Assembly (NCBI GenBank): GCA_018857735.1
Contig: JABMCL010002130.1
Span: forward strand, 1,519,501-1,583,500
Direction: 5' to 3'
Source of the DNA: Alviniconcha marisindica
Taxonomy: Eukaryota; Mollusca; Gastropoda; Provannidae
DNA length: 64,000 nucleotides
Part shown: positions 41,486 to 52,429 of the stretch, piece by piece
How the letters are laid out: each line of letters begins with the position of its first letter
Position numbering within the stretch: position 1 is the stretch's first letter
Notes under the pieces: generated by a model
The model's database searches: none
Told to the model about the DNA's origin: nothing
What the model saw: only the letters and a program-made list of their open reading frames with translations
Position numbers and translations under genes: made by a program

Positions 41486-44400
41486 AGTACAGTGAGACGA
41501 GAGTGATGTATGTCAGGGGAGGGATGTGTACAGTGAGACGAGAGTGATGCAGGTCAGGGGAGGGATGTGTACAGTGAGACGAGAGTGATGGCAGGTCAGG
41601 GGAAGGGATGTGTACAGTGAGACGAGAGTGATGCAGGTCAGGGGAGGGATGTGTACAGTGAGACGAGAGTGATGCAGGTCAGGGGAGGGATGTGTACAGT
41701 GAGACGAGAGTGATGCAGGTCAGGGGAGGGATGTGTACAGTGAGACGAGAGTGATGCAGGTCAGGGGAGGGATGTGTACAGTGAGACGAGAGTGATGTAT
41801 GTCAGGGGAGGGATGTGTACAGTGAGACGAGAGTGATGAGGTCAGGGGAGGGATGTGTACAGTGAGACGAGAGTGATGTAGGGTCAGGGGAGGGATGTGT
41901 ACAGTGAGACGAGAGTGATGCAGGTCAGGGGAGGGATGTGTACAGTGAGACGAGAGTGATGTATGTCAGGGGAGGGATGTGTACAGTGAGACGAGAGTGA
42001 TGCAGGTCAGGGGAGGGATGTGTACAGTGAGACGAGAGTGATGCATGTCAGGGGAGGGATGTGTACAGTGAGACGAGAGTGATGCAGGTCAGGGGAGGGA
42101 TGTGTACAGTGAGACGAGAGTGATGTATGTCAGGGGAGGGATGTGTACAGTGAGACGAGAGTGATGTATGTCAGGGGAGGGATGTGTACAGTGAGACGAG
42201 AGTGATGCAGGTCAGGGGAGGGATGTGTACAGTGAGACGAGAGTGATGTATGTCAGGGGAGGGATGTGTACAGTGAGACGAGAGTGATGCAGGTCAGGGG
42301 AGGGATGTGTACAGTGAGACGAGAGTGATGCAGGTCAGGGGAGGGATGTGTACAGTGAGACGAGAGTGATGTATGTCAGGGGAGGGATGTGTACAGTGAG
42401 ACGAGAGTGATGCAGGTCAGGGGAGGGATGTGTACAGTGAGACGAGAGTGATGCAGGTCAGGGGAGGGATGTGTACAGTGAGACGAGAGTGATGTATGTC
42501 AGGGGAGGGATGTGTACAGTGAGACGAGAGTGATGCAGGTCAGGGGAGGGATGTGTACAGTGAGACGAGAGTGATGTATGTCAGGGGAGGGATGTGTACA
42601 GTGAGACGAGAGTGATGCAGGTCAGGGGAGGGATGTGTACAGTGAGACGAGAGTGATGTATGTCAGGGGAGGGATGTGTACAGTGAGACGAGAGTGATGT
42701 ATGTCAGGGGAGGGATGTGTACAGTGAGACGAGAGTGATGCAGGTCAGGGGAGGGATGTGTACAGTGAGACGAGAGTGATGTATGTCAGGGGAGGGATGT
42801 GTACAGTGAGACGAGAGTGATGCAGGTCAGGGAGGGATGTGTACAGTGAGACGAGAGTGATGTATGTCAGGGGAGGGATGTGTACAGTGAGACGAGAGTG
42901 ATGCAGGTCAGGGGAGGGATGTGTACAGTGAGACGAGAGTGATGCAGGTCAGGGGAGGGATGTGTACAGTGAGACGAGAGTGATGCAGGTCAGGGGAGGG
43001 ATGTGTACAGTGAGACGAGAGTGATGCAGGTCAGGGGAGGGATGTGTACAGTGAGACGAGAGTGATGCAGGTCAGGGGAGGGATGTGTACAGTGAGACGA
43101 GAGTGATGAGTCAGGGGAGGGATGTGTACAGTGAGACGAGAGTGATGCAGGTCAGGGGAGGGATGTGTACAGTGAGACGAGAGTGATGTATGTCAGGGGA
43201 GGGATGTGTACAGTGAGACGAGAGTGATGCAGGTCAGGGGAGGGATGTGTACAGTGAGACGAGAGTGATGTATGTCAGGGGAGGGATGTGTACAGTGAGA
43301 CGAGAGTGATGCAGGTCAGGGGAGGGATGTGTACAGTGAGACGAGAGTGATGCAGGTCAGGGGAGGGATGTGTACAGTGAGACGAGAGTGATGTATGTCA
43401 GGGGAGGGATGTGTACAGTGAGACGAGAGTGATGCAGGTCAGGGGAGGGATGTGTACAGTGAGACGAGAGTGATGCAGGTCAGGGGAGGGATGTGTACAG
43501 TGAGACGAGAGTGATGCAGGTCAGGGGAGGGATGTGTACAGTGAGACGAGAGTGATGCAGGTCAGGGGAGGGATGTGTACAGTGAGACGAGAGTGATGCA
43601 GGTCAGGGGAGGGATGTGTACAGTGAGACGAGAGTGATGTAGGTCAGGGGAGGGATGTGTACAGTGAGACGAGAGTGATGTATGTCAGGGGAGGGATGTG
43701 TGCAGTGAGACGAGAGTGATGCAGGTATGGGGAGGGATGTGTACAGTGAGACGAGAGTGATGTATGTCAGGGGAGTGATGTGTACAGTGAGACGAGAGTG
43801 ATGCAGGTCAGAGGAGGGATGTGTACAGTGAGACGAGAGTGATGCAGGTCAGGGGAGGGATGTGTACAGTGAGACGAGAGTGATGTATGTCAGGGGAGGG
43901 ATGTGTACAGTGAGACGAGAGTGATGCAGGTCAGGGGAGGGATGTGTACAGTGAGACGAGAGTGATGCAGGTCAGGGGAGGGATGTGTACAGTGAGACGA
44001 GAGTGATGTATGTCAGGGGAGGGATGTGTACAGTGAGACGAGAGTGATGCAGGTCAGGGGAGGGATGTGTACAGTGAGACGAGAGTGATGTATGTCAGGG
44101 GAGGGATGTGTACAGTGAGACGAGAGTGATGCAGGTCAGGGGAGGGATGTGTACAGTGAGACGAGAGTGATGCAGGTCAGGGGAGGGATGTGTACAGTGA
44201 GACGAGAGTGATGTATGTCAGGGGAGGGATGTGTACAGTGAGACGAGAGTGATGCAGGTCAGGGGAGGGATGTGTACAGTGAGACGAGAGTGATGCAGGT
44301 CAGGGGAGGGATGTGTACAGTGAGACGAGAGTGATGTATGTCAGGGGAGGGATGTGTACAGTGAGACGAGAGTGATGCAGGTCAGGGGAGGGATGTGTAC

Positions 44401-44770
44401 AGTGAGACGAGAGTGATGCAGGTCAGGGGAGGGATGTGTACAGTGAGACGAGAGTGATGAGGTCAGGGGAGGGATGTGTACAGTGAGACGAGAGTGATGC
44501 AGGTCAGGGGAGGGATGTGTACAGTGAGACGAGAGTGATGCAGGTCAGGGGAGGGATGTGTACAGTGAGACGAGAGTGATGTATGTCAGGGGAGGGATGT
44601 GTACAGTGAGACGAGAGTGATGTATGTCAGGGGAGGGATGTGTGCAGTGAGACGAGAGTGATGCAGGTATGGGGAGGGATGTGTACAGTGAGACGAGAGT
44701 GATGTATGTCAGGGGAGGGATGTGTACAGTGAGACGAGAGTGATGCAGGTCAGGGGAGGGATGTGTAGTG
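41486..44770. repeat. 41-bp satellite array, ~80 copies, two main variants
   Basis: The unit contains GTCAGGGGAGGGATGTGTAC and AGTGAGACGAGAGTGATG, closed by either CAG or TAT. CAGG-type and TATG-type units are interspersed irregularly. Rare variants: one-base deletions (near 41832, 42828, 44460), a TAGGG insertion (41874), a hybrid CATG (42040), TGTGCAGTG with GTATGGGG (43700-43735, 44640-44670). There are no C-to-T decayed or inverted units. Start and end decay into related 40-bp units. Confidence 0.98.
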
Positions 44771-44771
44771 A

Positions 44772-45175
44772 GATTATTGTGAAGGAGGTCTTGGGAGGGT
44801 ATATACAGTATAGTGAGATGGATGTTGTGCAGGTGTGGGGTGAGTGTGTAGTGGGATGAGAGTAAAGGTGGTCCGGGGAGGGATGTAAAGTGAGATGAAA
44901 GAAAAGTCAGCTTGAGGCGGGATGCATAGTTTGATGAGTGTCGAACAGGCCTGGGTAGGAGTGTATAGTGAAGTGAGTAAAAGGTAGGTCAGAGATGGGA
45001 TGTCTAGTGAGATGGGAATAAAGGTAAGCGTATCCCGAGATGAATGTACGTCAGTAGGACCTAGTGTGTCGTATGACCGGGGGTGAACACCGTGAGATGA
45101 TTGTACCAATGGGTTGAGTGTACAGTATGTCAGTAGGAGGTGAGTTCTATAACTTCTAAGACCATTCATTTCATG
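44772..45175. repeat. Decayed right flank of the satellite
   Basis: Irregular 40-60-bp units with GTGAGATGA, GTAAAGGT and AGTGTATAGTGA motifs, related to 40.5-41.4 kb. Confidence 0.75.
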
Positions 45176-45179
45176 CTTC

Positions 45180-45700
45180 ATACTTGGGATGATGCGAGTG
45201 ATTGTTTGTGTGACGATAATGCACAGGTCCCGGAGACTTAGGCCAAAAAAGTGCGAGTTTAGAGTGTAGGTGTACTGTTATGTGGATAGAAGTCGTTCAT
45301 CCCGTGGGCTGGGTCCCCTCAGGAACCTGCGCCGGGATCACGTGGTCCACATACTCCGCAGCAGAGTGCACAGGACGGGTGTGGCTCCCCACTGGGACTG
45401 GCACAGCGCCGGACACAGGCTGCCGCTCCACTGAAGGAAGGGAAAGTCCTTCATCATCATGCATCTTTCTGCAGGTTAAGTACTAGGTGACAGATTCCCC
45501 CCCCCCCCTTCATTTACACTTTACTTACAATGCATGATGTGGTTGTCATTGAGTTGACTCCGTGTTCCGACCTCAGTTGATTTCTCTCCATTGTGTTGAG
45601 AGGACGGGTTTAGAGTCTAGGGTATTGACAGTGAATGTGTATGCGAGTGTATTTATAGCAGGATGAATAGTTTCGTTTGAGTGTATGTTTATGTAATAAT
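45180..45700. other. Unassigned, includes a CpG-rich ORF
   Basis: A + frame at 45280-45486 begins WIEVVHPVGWVPSG and is unusually GC- and CpG-rich (45300-45440). HPVGW resembles the start of MBT repeats, but the rest does not follow that pattern, so I make no functional call. A poly-C run is at 45499-45508. Confidence 0.3.
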
Positions 45701-45706
45701 GTGAGG

Positions 45707-45711
<5 letters not shown>

Positions 45712-45781
<70 letters not shown>

Positions 45782-45790
45782 CGCGAGTGT
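45712..45790. repeat. (TG)n followed by (CG)n
   Basis: About 30 TG units, one GG interruption, then GCGCGCGCGCGCG and GTGTGTG. Alternating purine-pyrimidine, Z-DNA-prone. Confidence 0.95.
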
Positions 45791-45964
45791 GTGTGTTAAA
45801 TAAACTTGGCTTAGGTGTTAATTGTGTTGTGTCGGTTTGTTATCTTTCCTCATCCGTGCCCCCATTGCAATTAAGTGTGTGTGGTGGGGGGGGGGGGGGG
45901 TACTCAAAAACGAAATCGGCTTGTACCCGACCCATAACAAAATGGAGTTAAAAAAAAAAAAAAA

Positions 45965-46560
45965 AATGCTCCACCCATTTCAGTTTTATTTATTTATGTC
46001 TTCAGGCAGGGGGGGGGTTTACTATGCTCCACCCATTTCAGGCGGGTGGGGGAGGGGGGTTACTAAGCTCCACCCATTTCAGGCGGGGGGGGGTTACTAT
46101 GCTCCACCCATTTCGGGGGGGGGGGTTACTATGCTCCACCCATTTCAGGCGGGGTGGGGGGGTTACTATGCTCCACCCATTTCAGGCGGGTGGGGGAGGG
46201 GGGTTACTATGCTCCACCCATTTCAGGCGGGGGGGGTGGGGGGGGGGTACTATGCTCCACCCATTTCAGGCGGGGGGGGTCATGCTCCACCCATTTCGGG
46301 GGGGGGGGGGTTACTATGCTCCACCCATTTCAGGCGGGGGGGGGGGGGGGTTTACTATGCTCCACCATTCAGGCGGGTGGGGGAGGGGGGGTTACTATGC
46401 TCCACCCATTTCAGGGGGGGGGGGTTACTATGCTCCACCCATTTCAGGCGGGTTGTTGTTTTTACTATGCTCCACCCATTTCAGGCGGGGGGGGGGGGGG
46501 GGGGGGGGGGGTTACTATGCTCCACCCATTTAAGGCGGGGGGAGGGGGAGGGGGTTGCTT
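45965..46560. repeat. G-run minisatellite, ~15 copies
   Basis: The invariant core ACTATGCTCCACCCATTTCA plus GG(C) alternates with G runs of 8-25 interrupted by single C, T or A. Unit length varies with the G run (about 30-45 bp). Each unit supplies a G-quadruplex-capable tract on the + strand. Confidence 0.96.
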
Positions 46561-46960
46561 ATTATACTCCACCCATAAGGTGTGTTTGACGGGGGTGCAA
46601 ACTACACTCCACCAATAACAAAGTGGGAGAGCGGGGTATTATACTCAACCCGTAAGAAACTGGGAAGGGGGGGGGGGGGAGGTATTATACTCAACCCTAA
46701 CAAACTGGAGGTATATACAAAAACTCTGTGTGTGGTGGGGGGGGGGGTATTCCATCCGTAACAATAGCGATGGTGGTGGTGCTTATACTCCACCCATAAC
46801 AAAGAATGGGACGAGGTGCTTATTGTAATCCCCCCGTAATAGGGGGTTATGGGGGCGGGGGAATCGGCTCTTTATGCCCACCCGTAACACAATGGGGCTG
46901 ATACCCCATCTATATCAAAGCGTGTGTGTGCGGGTACGACGGCCAACTCATAGCAAAATT
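46560..46960. repeat. Degenerate TACTCCACCCATAACAAA repeats
   Basis: Looser relatives of the preceding array: TATACTCCACCCATAA..AA with G runs, about 8 copies. Confidence 0.8.
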
Positions 46961-47466
46961 GTGTGTATACTAGGGGTGATGCTACACTGGGGTACGCTTG
47001 TACCCCACCCATAACACTTTCTAACAGTGTTGGTGTGGGGTGTTGTCCGTCTGTCGATATAACCGTCTGTGATAGTGGGTCGGGGCCAGGGTAAACATAT
47101 TGTTACCTTCAAGGTCTGGGTCAACTGAATGGGACTGCCAGCTCTTCCAGGTCGATCTGAACACCTTAGCGGACTCGGGAAGACGATGAGGAATGGAATT
47201 CCACCCTAAAGTGCAACATTGTATCTGCACGATATAAAACATACCCATTGTCTTTGACTTTAAGCTTAGAGTGAGAACATTTCACAATCTCAAAGTACCT
47301 TTGGGGTACATCACACATGATCTGAATTGGAACCACCGCAGCAGCCAGACCACCAACTAAGAAGGTGAACAGTGTGGCTGGTTCTCTGCCAAAAAGAAAC
47401 CTGAAAGCCTCGCACACAAACACCAAAACCAGCGCGTACATCGCACCGGTTCAACCCCATGGAAAG

Positions 47467-47925
47467 TACTGCAGCGCAGTCTGGAGTCCTGTTGCCATCG
47501 CCGGTGGACAAACGAAGATGGAAGTTGTACAAAGACGATCAGCGCTACACGTAACTAGCAGTTACAGCAACACCTTCACTGTGACAGTGATGCTCGAAGA
47601 TCTGAAGTGGGAATCGTTGGGGTCGAGAAAACTAAAAGCCAGCTGATGTTTTTACAAAGTTACCAACAATCTCGTATCTCTCCCCTGGACCTACCAGAGG
47701 CCCAACTACAGTCTAGGTAGGTGCGCCGTTTCACTATGCACATATGCCAGTTAAAGCAGACACTAGACAAAAGATAAGGGGAGACAGAAGTTGTGCACAT
47801 GTACCGACATGACGAAAACGCTGAGGCACGCTCACAAACGCGCACATTGAGCACGCTCCGTCTCCGCGAGTACATAGTCTCACTCCCATTATAACTGACG
47901 AACCAAATAAAGAAATGTATGCGAT
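47467..47925 (+). mobile_element. LINE (non-LTR retrotransposon) 3' fragment
   Basis: The + frame from 47467 reads YCSAVWSPVAIAGGQ, then KMEVVQRRSALHVTSSYSNT, then MLEDLKWESLGSRK. It meets a stop and continues as CFYKVTNNLVSLP. This is the C-terminal segment of Jockey/CR1-type reverse transcriptase ORFs (xxYxSxVWxP...VQRRxxR...MLxxLxWxxLxxRR...YKIxNxLV). It is damaged by an in-frame stop. The following 200 bp (47718-47925), ending in CCAAATAAAG, recurs at 53892-54065 and is probably the LINE 3' UTR. Confidence 0.72.
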
Positions 47926-48049
47926 TTTATTTACACTACCGCATATTACACATACGAAACAAGAACATACCAAATTAACACTTGACTATGCCTAACCTAC
48001 GCACTGAAAAATAGCTAGCTTAGCTACCAGCATAGGTTCAGTACTAGTT

Positions 48050-48345
48050 AGCTACAAAAGTATGTTGCACCCTTTTGGCCCCATACTGAAGTCGGTGTAG
48101 CACTTTGCAGCGCTACTCAACATGCAGTTAATATAAGGTTACAATCCCTGCTTGCTCTTTGCAGCACAAGTCTATTAACGAAACATGCACTTAGGTATGC
48201 CTGCACTTTTCATCACAGGAGAGGCACTGAAATAAACGCATAATTAAAGCTTGCACTTTTCAGCACAAGACTGTTAACTACTAAAACTGACGCACATACC
48301 TGCACCCTGCAGCACAGGGACGACAGACAAACACTGACTTAATTA
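48050..48345. repeat. 87-bp tandem array, left segment
   Basis: The unit contains CTTGCACTTTGCAGCACAAG, TCTTTTAACTAAGCATGCAT, ACCTGCACTTTGCAGCACAG and CACTGACTTAATTAACG. The TGCACTTTGCAGCACA core occurs twice per unit. The array continues at 49445-49948 and again at 52430-52470; the gaps are insertions. Confidence 0.9.
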
Positions 48346-48536
48346 AAGGACAAGTCCAAGGTTTGGGGTGATTTTTGACACGATTTCCATTAAAGCTCGC
48401 TGAAAACGATGATGTAGGTGAAATTGTGATCTGAGGGTTATAAATGCACGAAAAAAAGGCATTTTCTGTCGTACTGAAAGCGTCGCCATGACGCCAAAAT
48501 CATGTGCGCACTACGTCACTGGGGAGTCGCTGCAAA

Positions 48537-48691
48537 ATGGCCAACTCGAGCTCCGAAGACGAAGCTGATACTTGGCCCGAGAGACCCACAAGGATACAGC
48601 CGTATCAGTTTGAGCCTGTTGGGCAGGATTCTGAAAGAGTACCAGAACATCGTGTCAGCAGCAGAATTGCCAGAATTGGCAATACGGACTG
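48537..48691 (+). CDS. P2X7-receptor-like intracellular domain, first exon (partial)
   Basis: From an ATG in good context (CAAAATGG) the frame reads MANSSSEDEADTWPERPTRI, then QPYQFEPVGQDSERVPEHRV and SSRIARIGNTDW. It reaches a consensus donor ACTG|GTAAGT within the Trp codon (phase 2). Acidic Ser-rich lead, PYxFEP and a terminal NTDW that would continue into CxCGxC are the start of the so-called P2X7-like cysteine-rich domain. That domain is very common in multicopy invertebrate genes without any channel. The second exon, with the Cys cluster, is not found in this window. It could be an exon captured by the element or the start of an element gene. Confidence 0.55.
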
Positions 48692-49057
48692 GTAAGTGAG
48701 TCATTTTCCTCACCACAGATGATCATGTACCGGTCGGCCTTTTCACTCTGCCGCTTGATCAAACTGGCATGACCCAATGACAGAACCAGTGAAGCTGAAT
48801 TTCACATTTTTCTGTGTACCACGGTAGAATTTTTTATTATATATTACTTCCAAGGTTGTGGGTAATGTGACTAAATCATCAGCCAGTCGGACGATTTGCT
48901 TCATGTAAATTGCAATGTCAGTAACAAACCGAACACAAACTTGCTTTCGGTCAACCCAAGTCGTAGACTGTTTACCAGGTGTGTGGGTGCTAGTGTTATA
49001 TTGAAGGCCCTTTTGTTTCTTTGTCGTTATTGTTGAAAGTCTGCTTCGCATATTCGT

Positions 49058-49309
49058 TTATCGCTCGTTTTGTTTCAGGTGTTCTGCAGTCTGCTTCGGT
49101 GCTTTTTGCGCAGAAGAAAATGCCGTTGGCTTCAAATTCCGCTTTGATATGCGGGTTTCAATCAAGTTTGCGAAATCGCACTCAGCGAAGTGCTCGCTAC
49201 ACAAATGGGCGTGATAAGGCGCAGCATCAAAGTCAGCTCGTTTGAAATGCACACTGAATTTTATCCATTTTCGCCTCACAGCGGGTCGATTCCGCGGGAA
49301 CTCGTGCAT
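49058..49309 (-). pseudogene. THAP zinc-finger fragment
   Basis: The minus-strand frame reads MHEFPRNRPAVRRKWIKFSV, then HFKRADFDAAPYHAHLCSEH, then FAECDF. FPxxxxxRxKWI and the LCSEHF(x)xCDF block are hallmark THAP features; the Cys and His of CSEH are two of the four zinc ligands. The N-terminal C-x2-4-C pair is missing upstream, where the frame has no Cys, and the terminal AVPTIF is only vaguely present (KPTAF). It is therefore truncated or lacks a preceding exon. It points towards the P2X7-like exon (convergent). THAP domains are typical of P-element-like transposases and of domesticated DNA-binding proteins. Confidence 0.65.
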
Positions 49310-49444
49310 AGTTATGTTTTGGGTTGCTTGTGAATTGTTTTCTTAATGCTTTTTTCCTCTCTTTTTTCATTAAATCTGAAACTAGTGACTCATTTGTCAA
49401 TCATTTCGATGGTCACTTTGCATACTTAAAAACTTTGGACTTTT

Positions 49445-49948
49445 CAGCACAAGTCTTTTAACTAAGCATGCATACCTGCACTTTAGTACAGCACAGGGAA
49501 CACAAACACTGACATAATTAACGCTTGCACTTTGCGCGGCAGCACAAGTCTTTTAACGCAGCATGCATACCTGCACTTAACAGCACAGGATACACAGAGG
49601 GCTGACTGCTGAAGTTTGCACTTTGCAGCACACATCTCTTAACTAAGCACGCATACCTGCACTTTGCAGCACAGGGAAAAAGGACACACTGAATTAACGC
49701 TTGCACTTTGCAGCACAAGTCTTTTAACTAAACATGTATACCTGCACTTTACAGTACAGGGAACACAGACACTGACTTAATTAACGCTTGCACTTTACTG
49801 CACAAGTCCGCCTTTTATCTAAACACGCATACCTGCACTTTGCAGCGTAGGGAAGACGGACAAACACTGACTTAATTAACACTTGCACTTTGCAGCTCAA
49901 GTCTTGACTAATGCATGGCTGCACTGACTTTGCAGCACAGGTCTCTAA
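49445..49948. repeat. 87-bp tandem array, middle segment
   Basis: About six units, with TGCACTTTGCAGCACA every 40-45 bp. Ends abruptly where the next insertion begins. Confidence 0.93.
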
Positions 49949-50023
49949 TGGACCCATCCACAGCCCCGCCCCTTGCCCGCTGTTATCGGGAGGTATCACA
50001 AGCGGCGGCCGGCAAGAGGGCTT

Positions 50024-50320
50024 GTGAGCCGGTTTAAAGCAGAAGGGCCTCGGCTCCATTCCGCTTCGGCTCTCCTTTAATTTTCATCAAAAAGGTTGTG
50101 GTTTGTAGACACAGTCTTGTTATGACTTTGTCCCTCACAATTAATGAAACATTAAAATGGCTCTCAACGCTGCCCATCTTAATGCAGGAGTCATTCTGGT
50201 GGTGACAGTGTAGCGATAGGTATATAATCTCCCTCTTCCCCCACCTCCATACCCCGTCTCCCTTCTCCCCGTCCCTAATAAGCCTTATGGTTTCTGTGGA
50301 AGTTAAGCACCATGTTTACC
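50024..50320 (+). mobile_element. tRNA-derived SINE, + orientation, damaged head
   Basis: Head GTGAGCCGGTTT...CCGCTTCGGCTCTCC, with the A- and B-box region deleted. The body has AAAAAGGTTGTGGTTTGTAG. The tail has CCCCGTCCCTAATAAGCC and GTTAAGCACCATGTTTAC. About 85 percent like the opposed copy at 51408 by eye. Confidence 0.8.
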
Positions 50321-51407
50321 AAAGGGCTTCCACTAGGAAAGCGACCGATTTACTGCGGTCACTTCAGTCCAGATACCATGTCACGTTTCTTTCCTGCCTG
50401 ACAGTGAGAAGATTTCCTAAACTATAATAGGGGCATGGACAGATACTTTTCGTGTTTTTTGTTGTTGTTTTTTTTTTGTTGTTGTTTTTGTTTTTCAATA
50501 TCAAAGTGTTTGAACCAAGCGAAGAAGTAGACTCGACTGTGGAAATGACAGTCCGATGCTACAGATGATGCGAAAGGACGAAGCTCCATATCATACTAGT
50601 AGAGTTTCCAGTTTGAGTTGGACATTACTCAAGACAGAAAATCACCGAAAATCCGACACCACGCGCTGTCTACCTAAAAATGACTCGAGGGGTAGACTGA
50701 CACCCTAAAAACCAAAACAAGCGCTAAACAGGCAGAGAAAGAAACTGAACGCAAAAGCCTGCGGCGGCAAAAAAAAAAAAAAAAAAGAAGAAGAAGAAGA
50801 AAAAAGGCCAAGAAAGTGGCTTGTGGCAAAATTATAACGAAAGACAAATCAACACAAATGCGAGAGTTAAATGAAAAATAGCTGCCCTAATCAGGCAAGC
50901 AAACGATTGAAACCAAATGACCAGATGGAAAGGATGGTGAAAATGACGAAGAAAGATCAAGGAGAAAGAGGGATGGGAAAAAAAATCCATTACTCCCACG
51001 CGATCGAAAACCGTACATGATAACTAACAGTCTCTGATAGCGTGCAATGTGACAAAGGCTAGAAACGCGTAATCCATGCACACAGTACAAACCACATAAT
51101 GATGCTAACAGCCACTGGGCACTGAATAGACGCTCACGAAGTACCCATATAATTTTAATTTTATTATTATTATTATTTTTATCAAGTTGTCTCGATTGGC
51201 GAGGCACCTCGAGGTTACTCCCATCACCCCCAAATCGAAAAAGAACGAAACAACTCAAGAAGCGAAAGGGAACGCAAAGAGAGGAAAAACAAACTGAATA
51301 GTCGGAGTGTATACCAAGAACCTCACTGACCCAAACACGAAACCCTAACCCAGGGAAAGCACAAAGTATCTAGTCTCATCAACTAGAAAAAATAACAGGC
51401 AGGATAG

Positions 51408-51729
51408 TAAGTAAACATGGTGCTTAACGTCCACAGAAACCGTACGGCTTATTAGGGACGGGGAGAAGGGGGGGGAAGGGGTATGGAGGTGGGGGGAGAG
51501 GGAGATTATATACCTATCGCTACACTGTCACCACCAGAATGACTCCTGCATTAAGATGGGCAGCGATGAGAGCCATTTTAATGTTTCAGTAGGAAGTGAT
51601 GGACAAAGTCACAAGACAGTGTCCACAAACCACAACCTTTTTGAAGAGAAAGGAGAGCCGAAGCGGTATCGAACCGAGGTCCTTCCGCTTACCAGCCTAA
51701 CGCCTTACCGCTAGGCCAAACCGGCTCAC
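51408..51729 (-). mobile_element. tRNA-derived SINE, - orientation, intact tRNA-like head
   Basis: Read on the minus strand it begins GAGCCGGTTTGGCCTAGCGG (A box TGGCCTAGCGG), has GGTTCGATACC (B box) and pairs GAGCCG with CGGCTC as an acceptor stem. The body and a CACCATGTTTACTTA tail follow. It is a SINE rather than a tRNA gene because the body and tail continue for 240 bp and it has a diverged partner 1.1 kb away. Confidence 0.85.
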
Positions 51730-52429
51730 TGAACAGGCAGGATAACGCAAACAAAGAACTTATTGGGAGGGGTGAAATTGTGGAATTATAGGTAGGTAAT
51801 AATGTGATGAGATTATTTTCTTTATTGTACATTGCCGCTTCTCATACGGTACATGTACATATTTTTCTTGTGTATTGTTAGTTGTCATATATATATATTA
51901 ACACCTTATCTTTGATATTTTTCTCAGTTAACGTTGAAAACGTCCGGAGAATGTTGCAAAGCGCAGTGAGATCGGATCAGAGAATAGCGATATATATATT
52001 GGCCTAAAAGTGATCTTTTAGTACTATTTATTATTATTGTGAAGGCAGGGGTCGACCAACTAAAACGGACTGAAACGCCATGAATCTTACAAGGCGATAC
52101 AGAGAAAGAAAGAAAGAAAGGAGAGTGACAAGAAGAAAAAGAAGAAAGAACAAATCCCAAATTTTGTCAGTGTGTCGGAGCTTTATCCGTAGAGATTCGA
52201 ACTGGAAATTGTTCTAAGTCGATTACGCTGTAGGCACCCATGCAACCATTTTGCTGAGGGGCGATTGAACGGCCAAAAACGACAAAACCGCACTGAGTCA
52301 GTGTGTGCCGAGCCGTCATTTGTGATACCAGCGTGTGAGACAAAAATCCGCGCTAAAAATAGCAGCATTTCGCGTCTCTGATTGGTTGAGATCGGCGACC
52401 GCGTGGGGCCTGTGGATGGGTCCAGAACT

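Larger units (their letters stand above)
48350..49444. mobile_element. 1.1-kb insertion with ~15-bp imperfect inverted ends carrying P2X7-like and THAP fragments
   Basis: The left end ACAAGTCCAAGGTTT and the reverse complement of the right end, AAAAGTCCAAAGTTT, match at 13 of 15 positions. It splits the 87-bp array. Inside are a + strand P2X7-like exon with splice donor (48537-48691), a minus-strand THAP fragment (49058-49309) and a third, unassigned minus frame (48743-49051). The TTAA before the left end is part of the array unit, so it is weak evidence of a target site. Confidence 0.55.
49949..52424. mobile_element. 2.48-kb insertion with inverted ends and two opposed SINEs
   Basis: It starts TGGACCCATCCACAGCCCC and ends GGGGCCTGTGGATGGGTCCA, an inverted repeat of 15 perfect bases with the next few also matching after a 1-bp gap. 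The 87-bp array stops at the left end and its TGCACTTTTCAGCACAAGTC core resumes just after the right end. The interior carries SINE copies at 50024-50320 (+) and 51408-51729 (-), a poly-A/GAA tract (about 50769-50803) and no transposase ORF. It looks like a nonautonomous DNA transposon that was later hit by SINEs. The target duplication is not clear. Confidence 0.65.

Noticed and set aside
41486..44770. Possible CRISPR-like array
   Set aside because: Units are contiguous with no unique spacers, the repeat is a simple 41-bp satellite, and the DNA is animal.
45280..45486. MBT-repeat exon (HPVGW motif)
   Set aside because: Only five residues match; the remainder does not follow the MBT fold pattern and no convincing acceptor precedes it.
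49081..49245. Second exon of the P2X7-like gene (C-rich + strand frame after TTTGTTTCAG)
   Set aside because: The frame joins in phase and has several Cys, but it does not follow the CxCGxC...CxCC pattern, and the opposite strand has a much better THAP match.
51645..51729. Functional tRNA gene on the minus strand
   Set aside because: A and B boxes and an acceptor-like stem exist, but the sequence continues into a SINE body and tail with a diverged opposed copy; it is a SINE head.
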